From GCA-2720865 sp047630275 (GTDB taxonomy: Bacteria; Bdellovibrionota; Bacteriovoracia; Bacteriovoracales; Bacteriovoracaceae): a stretch of 64,000 nt of DNA. The notes beneath the pieces were generated by a model. It had not been told where the DNA came from and did no database searches. It worked only from the letters and a program-made list of their open reading frames with translations. Where the stretch lies: assembly GCA_047630275.1 (NCBI GenBank), contig JBLHVN010000003.1:248001-312000 (forward strand). The letters are read 5' to 3'. Both the position numbers and the translations under genes were made by a program. Shown here in pieces: positions 8,682-16,416 of the stretch. Positions within the stretch are counted from its first letter, which is position 1. Each line of letters begins with the position of its first letter.

Positions 8682-9761
8682 ATGCAAGACTCAAAGATAT
8701 ATAACAAGGTTTTAGAACTCCATAATAGGTATGAAGATTGGGTTAGCCCTCTTTTCTTCCTCTTTGGATTCCTCTTTGATGTTCTCACCCTAGGAAGAAT
8801 TGACGATCCCCTTAATATTATCTCTCAGGGAATCTATCTTATTATCCTCTATAGTTTTCTCTACTTTGAATTCACAGGGACACCCGAGCATAAAAAACTA
8901 GAGAAGGTCTTTAAGTTTAAGGACGAGATCTTTCATTTTCTTTTAGGAGCTTTGCTATCGGCCTTTACTCTCTTTTATTTTAAATCAGCAAGCCTCTCAG
9001 CTTCCTTTGTCTTTATGCTGACCATCTTTATCTTATTAGTCATAAACGAACTGCAAGTCTTTCAAAAGCTTGGGCTCTTGATTAAATCCACTCTTCTCTT
9101 TTTATGCCTAGTTACTTACTTTCTGTATATCATTCCTTTAATCATAGGAAAGGTTGGTTTCTTTCCCTTTATCTTCAGTTTAATCGTACCTATAGCAATC
9201 CTCTTTTTATTTGCCTCTTTTTTAAGAAAAAAAGGCAGTGATCAAAAAAGAATAGAAAAAGGAATGATCTATCCCTCAATGGGGCTGATCGCTTTGTTTA
9301 TAATCTTTTATGTCTTTAAACTCATCCCCCCCATTCCCCTCTCGGCCCAGCACCTTGGGATCTATCATAATATTGAAAAAGCCTATCCTAAATATAAACT
9401 CTCCCATGAAAAACCGCGCTGGAAGTTTTGGGAAACAGGCGATCAACTCTTTCGCGCCATGCCTGAAGATAAGATCTTTGTCTTCACGAGGATCTTCGCC
9501 CCTGGGGGCTTTGAAGATAAGATCGTCCTACACTTTCTAAAAGAGACAAATGACGGTTACAAGACTTCAGATAAGATTCCTCTTACTATAACTGGTGGCC
9601 GCGGTGAAGGCTTTCGCGGCTTTGCCTATAAGTCTAATTACACCCCTGGAAACTGGCGGGTACAGGTTGAGACTAAAGATGAGCTCGAGATTGCGAGGAT
9701 CAACTTTGAAGTGGTAGAGACACCATCTGCTCCTCGCCTTTTAAAAGAAGAGATTCACTAA
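8682..9761 (+). CDS. Polytopic membrane protein with C-terminal DUF2914 domain
   Basis: A 359-residue protein. Residues 20-215 contain seven or eight hydrophobic segments. The C-terminal part (about 250-350) matches DUF2914: FTRIFAPG, DKIVLHFLKE, FRGFAYKSNYTPGNWRVQVET and a closing INFEVVE. In the family this domain sits outside the membrane after a helical bundle; function is unknown. It follows the 8262 gene by 18 bases and is convergent with the sugar dehydrogenase gene, with only eight bases between stops. Confidence 0.75.
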   Translation: MQDSKIYNKVLELHNRYEDWVSPLFFLFGFLFDVLTLGRIDDPLNIISQGIYLIILYSFLYFEFTGTPEHKKLEKVFKFKDEIFHFLLGALLSAFTLFYFKSASLSASFVFMLTIFILLVINELQVFQKLGLLIKSTLLFLCLVTYFLYIIPLIIGKVGFFPFIFSLIVPIAILFLFASFLRKKGSDQKRIEKGMIYPSMGLIALFIIFYVFKLIPPIPLSAQHLGIYHNIEKAYPKYKLSHEKPRWKFWETGDQLFRAMPEDKIFVFTRIFAPGGFEDKIVLHFLKETNDGYKTSDKIPLTITGGRGEGFRGFAYKSNYTPGNWRVQVETKDELEIARINFEVVETPSAPRLLKEEIH

Positions 9762-9769
9762 GAAGGTAT

Positions 9770-10861
9770 TTACTTCGGAAGAATGCGTAAGATCTTTCCA
9801 TTATCGGTAGAGAGATAAAGAAGACCATCAGGGCCTTCTCTTACAGAGCGGATCCTATATTTTAAATCCTCTATGAGGCGTTCTTCTTTAATGGCCTTTA
9901 AATTTGAGAGGCTCACCCTATTTAAATGCCGATCCTTTAAGGCCCCAGAGAAAAGATCTCCTTTCCATTTCTTAAAGATCTTGCCCGAATAAACTTCAAG
10001 ACCACTTGGAGCGATAGAGGGAACATAGAACTTCATAGGCTGGATAGTTCCCTTCACTAATTTTTCACCTACATCCATGGGCAGCATATATTCTCTTCCA
10101 TAACTGGCCAGAGGCCAACCATAGTTTCCACCTTTTTTAATAATATTGATTTCATCCCCGCCTCTTGGTCCATGCTCCATTTCAAAGAGAACACCGCGCT
10201 CTTTATCAAATACAAGCCCCTGAGGATTACGATGGCCATAGCTCCATATCTCACTCTTGGCCTTTTTATTTTTTACAAAGGGATTATCTTTTGGAACACG
10301 TCCATCTTTATGAAGGCGCATGACAGAGCCTGCGTGATTACTAAGCTCTTGAGCAGATTCTCTTATCCCCCTATCTCCCATGGTAAAGAAGACATAGTCG
10401 CCATCAAAGCTGATGCGAGATCCAAAATGCCTGCCAGTCTTTGAGTTGGTATCTGTTGAGAGAAGAGTTTCAAAGCTAGTTAACTTATCTTTAACAATCT
10501 TTCCGCGCCCAAGGTTTGTTCCGCTAAAGCCATTCTTTCTTTGAACATAGGTAAAGTAGATCCAATCTGAAGAGGGATCTTTTCTTATATCTAAAAAGCC
10601 CCCTTGCCCTCTGATTGAGACTTTCGGCGCGCCAGTAATACTCGTTATCTTCTTTGTCTTAAGATCTAGCTTCTTAAGCTTCCCAGATTTTTCAGTAAAA
10701 AGAATATCCTGTGGACTTAGGAAATCTAGGCCCCAAATAATATCTTGTCCTGTGGCCAATTGTTCAACTATGAAGGACTGACCTTCACTTTTACCCGTGG
10801 TTAGTGTTTTTGCGTTTAACTGAAAGAAAACAAAGAATAGAACTATTATTAATTTATACAT
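9770..10861 (-). CDS. PQQ-dependent aldose sugar dehydrogenase-like protein, exported
   Basis: A 363-residue protein with a Sec signal peptide (residues 1-17) and the six-bladed beta-propeller of the soluble sugar dehydrogenase (GSDH/Asd, E. coli YliI) family. Diagnostic segments are WGLDFLSPQDILFTEKSG at the start, RHFGSRISFDGDYVFFTMGDRG, SEIWSYGHRNPQGL, EHGPRGGDEINIIKKGGNYGWP and SIAPSGLEVYSG. These contain the Arg, His and Asn that contact PQQ in family members. It would oxidise aldoses in the periplasm. I see no PQQ biosynthesis genes nearby. An AAGGG ribosome binding site lies six bases before the ATG. Confidence 0.85.
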   Translation of the reverse strand: MYKLIIVLFFVFFQLNAKTLTTGKSEGQSFIVEQLATGQDIIWGLDFLSPQDILFTEKSGKLKKLDLKTKKITSITGAPKVSIRGQGGFLDIRKDPSSDWIYFTYVQRKNGFSGTNLGRGKIVKDKLTSFETLLSTDTNSKTGRHFGSRISFDGDYVFFTMGDRGIRESAQELSNHAGSVMRLHKDGRVPKDNPFVKNKKAKSEIWSYGHRNPQGLVFDKERGVLFEMEHGPRGGDEINIIKKGGNYGWPLASYGREYMLPMDVGEKLVKGTIQPMKFYVPSIAPSGLEVYSGKIFKKWKGDLFSGALKDRHLNRVSLSNLKAIKEERLIEDLKYRIRSVREGPDGLLYLSTDNGKILRILPK

Positions 10862-10941
10862 ATCGCCCTTTTGTAGTCATACATAAGGAGATTATAATAA
10901 ATTTAGAATTCAGAGGCCATTAGAAAGAGCTATCCCTTAAT

Positions 10942-13095
10942 TTACCAAGTGTAAGAGACTCCTGCTCCTAGGCCAAAACGGCTTTCATAACTTGTAAAAA
11001 GCGACAGGCTCTTTGAAGTAATATACTCAAGCCCTAAGTTCCAATCAGACTCTCGTTCCCAAGATGAACTTCCTACGGCTTTATCTTTCCAGCCGAAATC
11101 GTTATTTAACTCCCAAGAACCAAAAATCGAAATCCTAGAAAAGAGTAAGTAGTCAAAGCCAAAAGATAATTGAAGAACTAGATCAGAGTTAATCCTTAGG
11201 CTTGAATCGATAAAGTAAGGCATAAGCCACTTTACACCTAAAATCCCCACCGTTTCTGTTGCTCCTAAATCTTCTTCTACTTTATTTTCTGTATTAGCTC
11301 CTAAATAAACTCTAAAGTAATCTGACAGATACCTTTCATAACTTAGGTCTGCTTCTAGATTTTTATTCCATCCATATTCAGCCCCTAGGTTAATTTGATT
11401 TCGAGTATTAGAGCTCGTCAGTTCTATTGCGCTAAAATGACTTGCAATAGAAGTTTCTGTCCAGGTGTACCAGTGTTGATCCATTTCTAGAACATTAGAA
11501 AGAGCAAAGTTATCAAGCCTAGAATCTCTTTTATCACCATAACTAAAGATGCGGGCCATCCCTCCTTTCATATGATAAAGGACATGGCAGTGAAAGAACC
11601 AATCTCCCGTTTCATTAGCAGGAAACTCAATCGTTACTGACTTCATTGGTTCGACATCAACAGTATGTTTTAGTGGCGAGTACTCTCCATTTTTATTTAA
11701 AACCCTAAAAAAGTGACCATGCAGATGCATCGGATGATGCATCATCGTTTTATTATTTAAAACAACACGAATAACTTCCCCGCGGCTAATCTTTATCTTA
11801 TCTACTTCAGATAAAGTTTTCCCATTTAAACTCCAAACATAACGCCACATATTTCCTGTTAGATTTAATTCAATATTTTTAACGTTATCTACAGCGAGGC
11901 TGGTTACTTTTGGAGACTTTAAAATATCATAACTAAAGTCAGCCTCACTTGGCTTCATATCCATTTTATTGTCCATATTCTGGTGTGATGAATGATCCAT
12001 CATCTTCATGCCGGCCATGGAATCATCCATTTTTTTATCTTCACCCATGTCCATACTATGACTCATTCCACCCGAACTCTTTGTTCTCTCTAAGTAATCA
12101 GGTGCTTCAACCTTCATCGCTTTATGAACCTTTCCACTTCCAAGAACCGCTGTAGCCTCTCCCGATCCATCTTGAGCAAATGCTTTGAACTCGATACTGC
12201 CAGTCTTAGGAATGGTTATAATATAATCATAAGTTTCAGCAATAGCGTGTAATACCTTAGAGGCTTTTACTGGCACGACATCAATCCCATCTGCCGAGAC
12301 AAGCTTGGCCTTAGTATCTCCTATAGTAGTCCAAAAATAAGTCGAAGCTGCCGCATTAACAACTCTAACTCGAACCCTCTCCCCGGCTTTAAACTCAGGG
12401 TAGAGAGCCTCTCTTTTTCCATTGATTAAAAATGCTTCATAATAAACATCAGAGATATCAATTCCTGGCATCCTCATCTTCCAAAGACCTAGGAGCCCTT
12501 TAAAGGCTCCACTAGAGATAGCTGAAGCGATACTAACAGCCGTCTTCTTCTTTATTGAGTACCACTCACTTCCTCTTTTTAAAGAGCGTAAGACTTCGTT
12601 AGGATTCTCATCTGTCCAATCAGATAAAACTAAGACTAGGTCTCTATCATATTTAAGTTTTTGATTTTTAGGCTTAATCACAATTGATCCGTAGACGCCT
12701 CTTTGTTCTTGAAGACCAGTGTGAGAGTGGTACCAATAAGTCCCCGAGTGAGATAAAGGAAAACTATAGGTAAAGGTCGCCCCTGGTTTTATTGGAGGTG
12801 TTGTTAGATAAGGAACTCCATCTTGAAAATTTGGAAGTATAAGCCCGTGCCAATGAATAGATGTCTCAACGTCCATATTGTTTGTAACGTTAATCTTAGC
12901 AACTTCACCTTCAGTAAAGGTTAGCACTGGCCCAGGAATGGTATTATTTATCGCCATGCCCTCTCGATCTTCCCCAGAGAAATTAACTGTCATCTTTCCA
13001 ATTGAAAGATCATAGCTTTTGAATTCTTTAGAAAAGACAGGAGTACTAAGAATAAATAGGAATATGGAAAAGAATACTTTCAACAGAAGCCTCAT
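10942..13095 (-). CDS. Multicopper oxidase (CopA-like) fused to CopB-like outer-membrane domain
   Basis: A 717-residue exported protein (Sec signal peptide 1-22). Residues about 25-520 form a three-cupredoxin multicopper oxidase with all four copper-ligand motifs: HWHG (81-84), HSH (123-125), HPMHLHGHFF (about 453-462) and HCHVLYHM (501-508). Residues 343-380 are a Met/His-rich insert (MDMGEDKKMDD, MAGMKMMDHSSH) of the Cu(I)-binding kind seen in CopA/PcoA. Residues about 535-717 match CopB/PcoB: GILGVKWLMPYFIDSSLRIN, LVLQLSFGFDYLLFSRISIF, a closing amphipathic strand and a terminal Trp as in outer-membrane barrels. Elsewhere CopA and CopB are separate proteins. It starts five bases after the preceding gene without its own ribosome binding site. 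Confidence 0.88.
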   Translation of the reverse strand: MRLLLKVFFSIFLFILSTPVFSKEFKSYDLSIGKMTVNFSGEDREGMAINNTIPGPVLTFTEGEVAKINVTNNMDVETSIHWHGLILPNFQDGVPYLTTPPIKPGATFTYSFPLSHSGTYWYHSHTGLQEQRGVYGSIVIKPKNQKLKYDRDLVLVLSDWTDENPNEVLRSLKRGSEWYSIKKKTAVSIASAISSGAFKGLLGLWKMRMPGIDISDVYYEAFLINGKREALYPEFKAGERVRVRVVNAAASTYFWTTIGDTKAKLVSADGIDVVPVKASKVLHAIAETYDYIITIPKTGSIEFKAFAQDGSGEATAVLGSGKVHKAMKVEAPDYLERTKSSGGMSHSMDMGEDKKMDDSMAGMKMMDHSSHQNMDNKMDMKPSEADFSYDILKSPKVTSLAVDNVKNIELNLTGNMWRYVWSLNGKTLSEVDKIKISRGEVIRVVLNNKTMMHHPMHLHGHFFRVLNKNGEYSPLKHTVDVEPMKSVTIEFPANETGDWFFHCHVLYHMKGGMARIFSYGDKRDSRLDNFALSNVLEMDQHWYTWTETSIASHFSAIELTSSNTRNQINLGAEYGWNKNLEADLSYERYLSDYFRVYLGANTENKVEEDLGATETVGILGVKWLMPYFIDSSLRINSDLVLQLSFGFDYLLFSRISIFGSWELNNDFGWKDKAVGSSSWERESDWNLGLEYITSKSLSLFTSYESRFGLGAGVSYTW

Positions 13096-13100
13096 TTTTT

Positions 13101-13622
13101 TTATTTGTTTAAGAGAATTTCTTTAGATACGTCGATCCAATTATTAATGACACGGACTTCTTCGCCAGATAGACCGGATCCCCAGTGCATAATCTTATAT
13201 TTAAAGGGAGGCATATCTCCTTTTACAAGAGTCTTACCTAACGCTTCTAAATCATCTTTAGGATTGCCATGACCACCGAATGGAAAGTCATTAGACATAT
13301 CCATATGCTTCTTGGCCTCTTTCATGTCTTGATCCATAAGCTGCTTTGGACCTGGGATGCTATAGTACCAAGGAAGAGAAGTATTGACTCCATGACAGGA
13401 GAGGCACTTATTTGAAAAGATCTTCTTCACATTTTTTACATAAAGCTCGTTAATTTTAACTAGTTTAGTCTTTGAAGGGGCAGTAGAGATAACTTCAAAG
13501 CCATCCTCATCTAGGATGGCCTCTTTCGTTTCAATTGAATCAACATGCTTTTCATTTCCATGCCCAAAAGCAGGATTAAAACTAAGCACAAGACAAAAAA
13601 TAAAAGTTATAGAGTAATTCAC
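13101..13622 (-). CDS. Exported single-haem protein, haem-binding (PF14376-like) domain
   Basis: A 173-residue protein with a Sec signal peptide ending near FGHGNEK. One CxxCH motif (Cys73, Cys76, His77) is followed by LPWYYSIPG, a helix with KEAKKHMDMS and MPPFKYKIMHWGSGLS, which together match the Haem_bd family of c-type cytochrome-like proteins. It probably passes electrons at or near the outer membrane. It sits between two copper genes with gaps of two and five bases, and a paralogue lies at 31802-32290, so a role tied to copper oxidation or reduction is an inference from context. The start is a GTG two bases after the upstream stop. Confidence 0.8.
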   Translation of the reverse strand: MNYSITFIFCLVLSFNPAFGHGNEKHVDSIETKEAILDEDGFEVISTAPSKTKLVKINELYVKNVKKIFSNKCLSCHGVNTSLPWYYSIPGPKQLMDQDMKEAKKHMDMSNDFPFGGHGNPKDDLEALGKTLVKGDMPPFKYKIMHWGSGLSGEEVRVINNWIDVSKEILLNK

Positions 13623-13624
13623 CT

Positions 13625-14032
13625 CTACTTAGCTTTCTTAATTTTATTAATAACGATCATATTGACGCCGTTGCTAGTAAAGACCTTGCCTTTGGCCATT
13701 ACTTTTTCTTCAGCATATTTTAACAATTTTTGATTCGCTTCTTTTAAAGAAGTATGTCCTTCTCCAGAAACTTGATAGATTTTATTATCGTCTGTTAGAA
13801 TTCCAACAGGAAGTCCTTTCTTAGCGCAGTCTTTAAAGCAATCTTTATGGGTTGGACCTTTTGAAGCATGTTTTATAAAACATGTGAGCCCTATAAGTTG
13901 TCCTTTGATCATGACTTCTTTTTCTTCAAGTGAATCATGACTTGAATGACTTTTATGTTCATCACCATGAGCATAAGCAAAATTGATAGATAAGAATAAT
14001 GTCATTAAAACTAATAAGAATTTATTTAACAT
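13625..14032 (-). CDS. Small exported Cys/His-rich protein of the copper island
   Basis: A 135-residue protein with a Sec signal peptide (1-21, AYAHGDEHK) followed by a His-rich segment (HKSHSSHDS). The mature domain has CFIKHASKGPTHKDCFKDCA (Cys51, Cys65, Cys69) and GLPVGILTDD, then a beta-rich end (VFTSNGVNMIVI). Three Cys and nearby His suggest a metal site. I do not recognise a named family. It is the first gene of the unit 13625-10942, preceded by a CsoR-like palindrome at 14047-14065. I start it at the ATG at 14032 because GGAGGT lies five bases upstream; the earlier ATG overlaps that site. Confidence 0.75.
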   Translation of the reverse strand: MLNKFLLVLMTLFLSINFAYAHGDEHKSHSSHDSLEEKEVMIKGQLIGLTCFIKHASKGPTHKDCFKDCAKKGLPVGILTDDNKIYQVSGEGHTSLKEANQKLLKYAEEKVMAKGKVFTSNGVNMIVINKIKKAK

Positions 14033-14046
14033 AACTACCTCCACAG

Positions 14047-14065
14047 CATACCCCCCAAGGGTATG
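14047..14065 (-). promoter_or_regulatory. CsoR-like operator before the 14032-10942 unit
   Basis: CATACCC (14047-14053) and GGGTATG (14059-14065) form a perfect 7-base inverted repeat with a 5-base spacer. On the minus strand it lies 15-33 bases before the ATG at 14032. A TTGTAA on the minus strand is 17 bases upstream of the TACCCT half-site, which would then overlap the -10; that promoter reading is weak. Confidence 0.7.
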
Positions 14066-14127
14066 TGATATAGCCTAAGTTTACAAGGGAATTAACATAG
14101 AGGAATCATTAGCTTAAGCCATTGATA

Positions 14128-15573
14128 TCAAACAACTTTAAAGTTTCTCATCATACTCATGTCTTCATGTTCTAAATTATGACAGTGATAAATAAAGGTT
14201 CCTTTAAAGGTATTGAAGCGCTTTATGACACGCACTCTGTCTCCAGGCATAACTAAGACTACATCTTTCCAGCCCTGATCTAAAGCACCTTCAAGACGCC
14301 CTACAGATCTACTTAAAACCTGAAACTGCGTGCCATGAATATGCATGGGATGAGGCATACCGGTCGGGTTATAAAACTCCCAGATCTCCGTATTACCGAA
14401 GTCTATGATTTCATCCTTCGTGTAGTTATCCTCTTCGTATCCTCTACCGTTGATCGTCCAACCAATTCCACGCTTGCCAATGAGTTCAAACTCTTTTGGA
14501 TTACTTTCATTTATGGCTTCGCTACTTAGGATCTTTTTATAAGCCGATAGGCTTAGAGGTACTTCAAATGAATTAACCTCTCCATCAATGACTTCAAATT
14601 TTAATAAGTTATATTTTTCGCCGCGACCTTCAACTAAAGGGAGACTATCTAAACCGATAATATCTCCCGTTTTGTTTTTTGAGAAATCAACGATACAATC
14701 AAATCTTTCAGCCGGGGCAAAATAGAATCTCTTAAGCTTAATAGCTTTTTCCAGTAATCCCCCGTCACTTCCGATTTGCATAAATTCAGACTTATCATCC
14801 ATGCCAAAATTAAAAACTCGAGCATTACACCCATTTAAAAAGCGTAAGCGGTACTTCCCTTTTTTAACTTTGATAATTTTATTGTTCTTTTTACCATTGA
14901 TCATCAAAACATTACCAAAGGCTCCCATCATGGAGGGTCTATAGTCGAGTTCTCCAGATTCATCAAAGCTTCTATCTTGGATGACTAGTTGAAGCTCTTG
15001 CTCCTTATTTGGTAAGTTAAGTATCGCTTCTTCATTATCTCTAACAATAAATAAACCGGCTAAACCATGATATACCTGAGCCCCAGTCCTTCCGTGAGGG
15101 TGAGGATGATACCAATACATGCCCGATCTATTGGTTACTTCAAAATCGTAATCAAACGAAGCACCTGGTTCTATAGCATTGTGAGGATGGCCATCATTTT
15201 CATGGCTAACATCTAGTCCATGCCAATGAATGATTGATTTCTCTTCAAGACCATTTTTGAAAATAACTTTAACCCTATCGCCTTTACGCACTTGAATAGT
15301 CGGACCGAGATAACTACCGCTATTCTTCACTAAGTTTGACTGACTGCCTTTAATCAAGCGTCCCTCATAGCACCAAAACTCAGTGCTTTGGTTAACTTCG
15401 ACTGAGATACGTTTCTTTACGGCCTTGAGTTCAATGATAATATTTGCTTCAGCAAAACTATATTGAGTTTTAGTACCTGCCTTGAGAGCATTAAAAGGAA
15501 AAGCAAAAGCGGCACAGGAGCCTAGAACTCCCGCGCGTAAGAAAGATCTTCTATTTATACTTTCCATCTTCAC
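14128..15573 (-). CDS. Tat-exported multicopper oxidase, CueO-like
   Basis: A 481-residue protein whose N-terminus carries a twin-arginine signal (NRRSFLRAG, then a hydrophobic stretch and ALKAG), so it is folded and probably copper-loaded before export. Copper motifs are HWHGLDVSHENDGHPH, YHPHPHGRTGAQVYHGLAG, HPMHIHGTQFQVL and HCHNLEHEDMSMM, the CueO pattern. It would oxidise Cu(I) to Cu(II) in the periplasm. It has no long Met-rich insert, unlike CueO of E. coli. A GTG at 15573 overlaps the upstream stop; an ATG at 15567 is an equally good start. It forms an operon with the lipoprotein gene at 15573-15914. Confidence 0.92.
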   Translation of the reverse strand: MKMESINRRSFLRAGVLGSCAAFAFPFNALKAGTKTQYSFAEANIIIELKAVKKRISVEVNQSTEFWCYEGRLIKGSQSNLVKNSGSYLGPTIQVRKGDRVKVIFKNGLEEKSIIHWHGLDVSHENDGHPHNAIEPGASFDYDFEVTNRSGMYWYHPHPHGRTGAQVYHGLAGLFIVRDNEEAILNLPNKEQELQLVIQDRSFDESGELDYRPSMMGAFGNVLMINGKKNNKIIKVKKGKYRLRFLNGCNARVFNFGMDDKSEFMQIGSDGGLLEKAIKLKRFYFAPAERFDCIVDFSKNKTGDIIGLDSLPLVEGRGEKYNLLKFEVIDGEVNSFEVPLSLSAYKKILSSEAINESNPKEFELIGKRGIGWTINGRGYEEDNYTKDEIIDFGNTEIWEFYNPTGMPHPMHIHGTQFQVLSRSVGRLEGALDQGWKDVVLVMPGDRVRVIKRFNTFKGTFIYHCHNLEHEDMSMMRNFKVV

Positions 15574-15914
15574 TACTTTCTCTTTTGAACAAGAGTTCCT
15601 TCAGAGATTTTAAACGGCTTATCAGTCTTGACTTCAGAGTAGTGCGAATTTAAAAGCTTCGTAACAGTTCCAGATCCAAGAGTTTTCATTTCACAAGTTC
15701 TCATTTCACCTAATTTATCAACACTACTTGCATTAGATCCAATACAAATATTTTGAATAAAATCAATTTTGTCTCCAACTTGAACGTCATTATCCCCAAG
15801 GCAAACATGAGCTGTTGAATCATCCATCTTCATAGCAACTGTTCCTCTCATAAAGCGGTGAGCACAACCATTTAGGATTAATAGTGATAGAGAGATAAAT
15901 AATAATTTTTTCAT
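15573..15914 (-). CDS. Small lipoprotein, paralogue of the divergent 16032 gene
   Basis: A 113-residue protein with a lipobox (LNGC) at residues 14-17. The mature part contains FMRGTVAMKMDDSTAHVCLG, DKIDF, LGSGTVTKLLNSHYSEVK and ISEGTLVQK. Nearly every one of these phrases recurs in the protein encoded divergently at 16032-16370, so the two are a tandem-inverted duplicate pair. Conserved Cys residues in both could bind metal or pair with each other. Function is unknown; coupling to the CueO-like gene and the shared CsoR-like operator point to the copper response. Confidence 0.75.
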   Translation of the reverse strand: MKKLLFISLSLLILNGCAHRFMRGTVAMKMDDSTAHVCLGDNDVQVGDKIDFIQNICIGSNASSVDKLGEMRTCEMKTLGSGTVTKLLNSHYSEVKTDKPFKISEGTLVQKRK

Positions 15915-15945
15915 TTTGACTCCAGATGGATTTTTTTAGTACCAT

Positions 15946-15977
15946 TTGCTTATATACCCCCACAAGGTATAAGTAAA
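15946..15977. promoter_or_regulatory. Face-to-face promoters sharing one CsoR-like operator
   Basis: TATACCC (15953-15959) and AGGTATA (15965-15971) form a 7-base inverted repeat with one mismatch and a 5-base spacer. Plus strand: TTGCTT (15946-15951), 16-base spacer, TATAAG (15968-15973). Minus strand: TTTACT (complement of 15972-15977), 17-base spacer, TATAAG (complement of 15949-15954). The two promoters occupy the same bases, so one bound repressor would block both the 16032 gene and the 15914-14128 unit. Confidence 0.7.
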
Positions 15978-16031
15978 AGTGATTAATGTCATAAATTATT
16001 ATGTCTTTCTATCAACTAAACCGAGGATAAA

Positions 16032-16370
16032 ATGCTTAAATTTTTAGTCTTTATATTACTACTTACAACCTCTCTTGCGTGCAGCACAACCAACCATAAT
16101 TATATGCGCGGCACGGTAGTCATGAAGATAGACCAAAAAACAGTACATATCTGTTTAGGTGAAAATGAAGTAAAGGCTAAAGATAGGATTATCTTTTATT
16201 TTAACAATTGTGAGAGAAATGACCCTGAATTAAAGGGCCTTAAAGCTCTTTGTAGACTGCAAAGAATCGGATCTGGAGTTGTCTCTAAAACCTTAAATTC
16301 ACACTACTCAGAAGTCGCATTAGATGGAGACTTCCAAGTTAGTGAAGGAACACTAGCGCAAAAGGAGTAA
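16032..16370 (+). CDS. Small lipoprotein, paralogue of the divergent 15914 gene
   Basis: A 112-residue lipoprotein with signal peptide and lipobox ending at Cys17 (SLACS). It shares with its divergent neighbour the phrases YMRGTVVMKID, VHICLGENEVK, IGSGVVSKTLNSHYSEV and VSEGTLAQKE, and three or four Cys positions. The pair are clear paralogues. A GAGGAT sequence precedes the ATG. No family was recognised. Expression from the shared operator at 15946-15977 would bring it into the copper regulon. Confidence 0.75.
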   Translation: MLKFLVFILLLTTSLACSTTNHNYMRGTVVMKIDQKTVHICLGENEVKAKDRIIFYFNNCERNDPELKGLKALCRLQRIGSGVVSKTLNSHYSEVALDGDFQVSEGTLAQKE

Positions 16371-16377
16371 CCTAACT

Positions 16378-16407
16378 TAAGTAATCTTTAAGTGTGAAGA
16401 TTACTTA
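16378..16407. terminator. Possible bidirectional terminator hairpin
   Basis: TAAGTAATCTT (16378-16388) and AAGATTACTTA (16397-16407) form an 11-base perfect stem with an 8-base loop, between the convergent lipoprotein and subtilase genes. No strong T-tract follows on either strand, so it may be only a weak terminator or a 3'-end stabilising hairpin. Confidence 0.45.
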
Positions 16408-16416
16408 GCATAAAGC

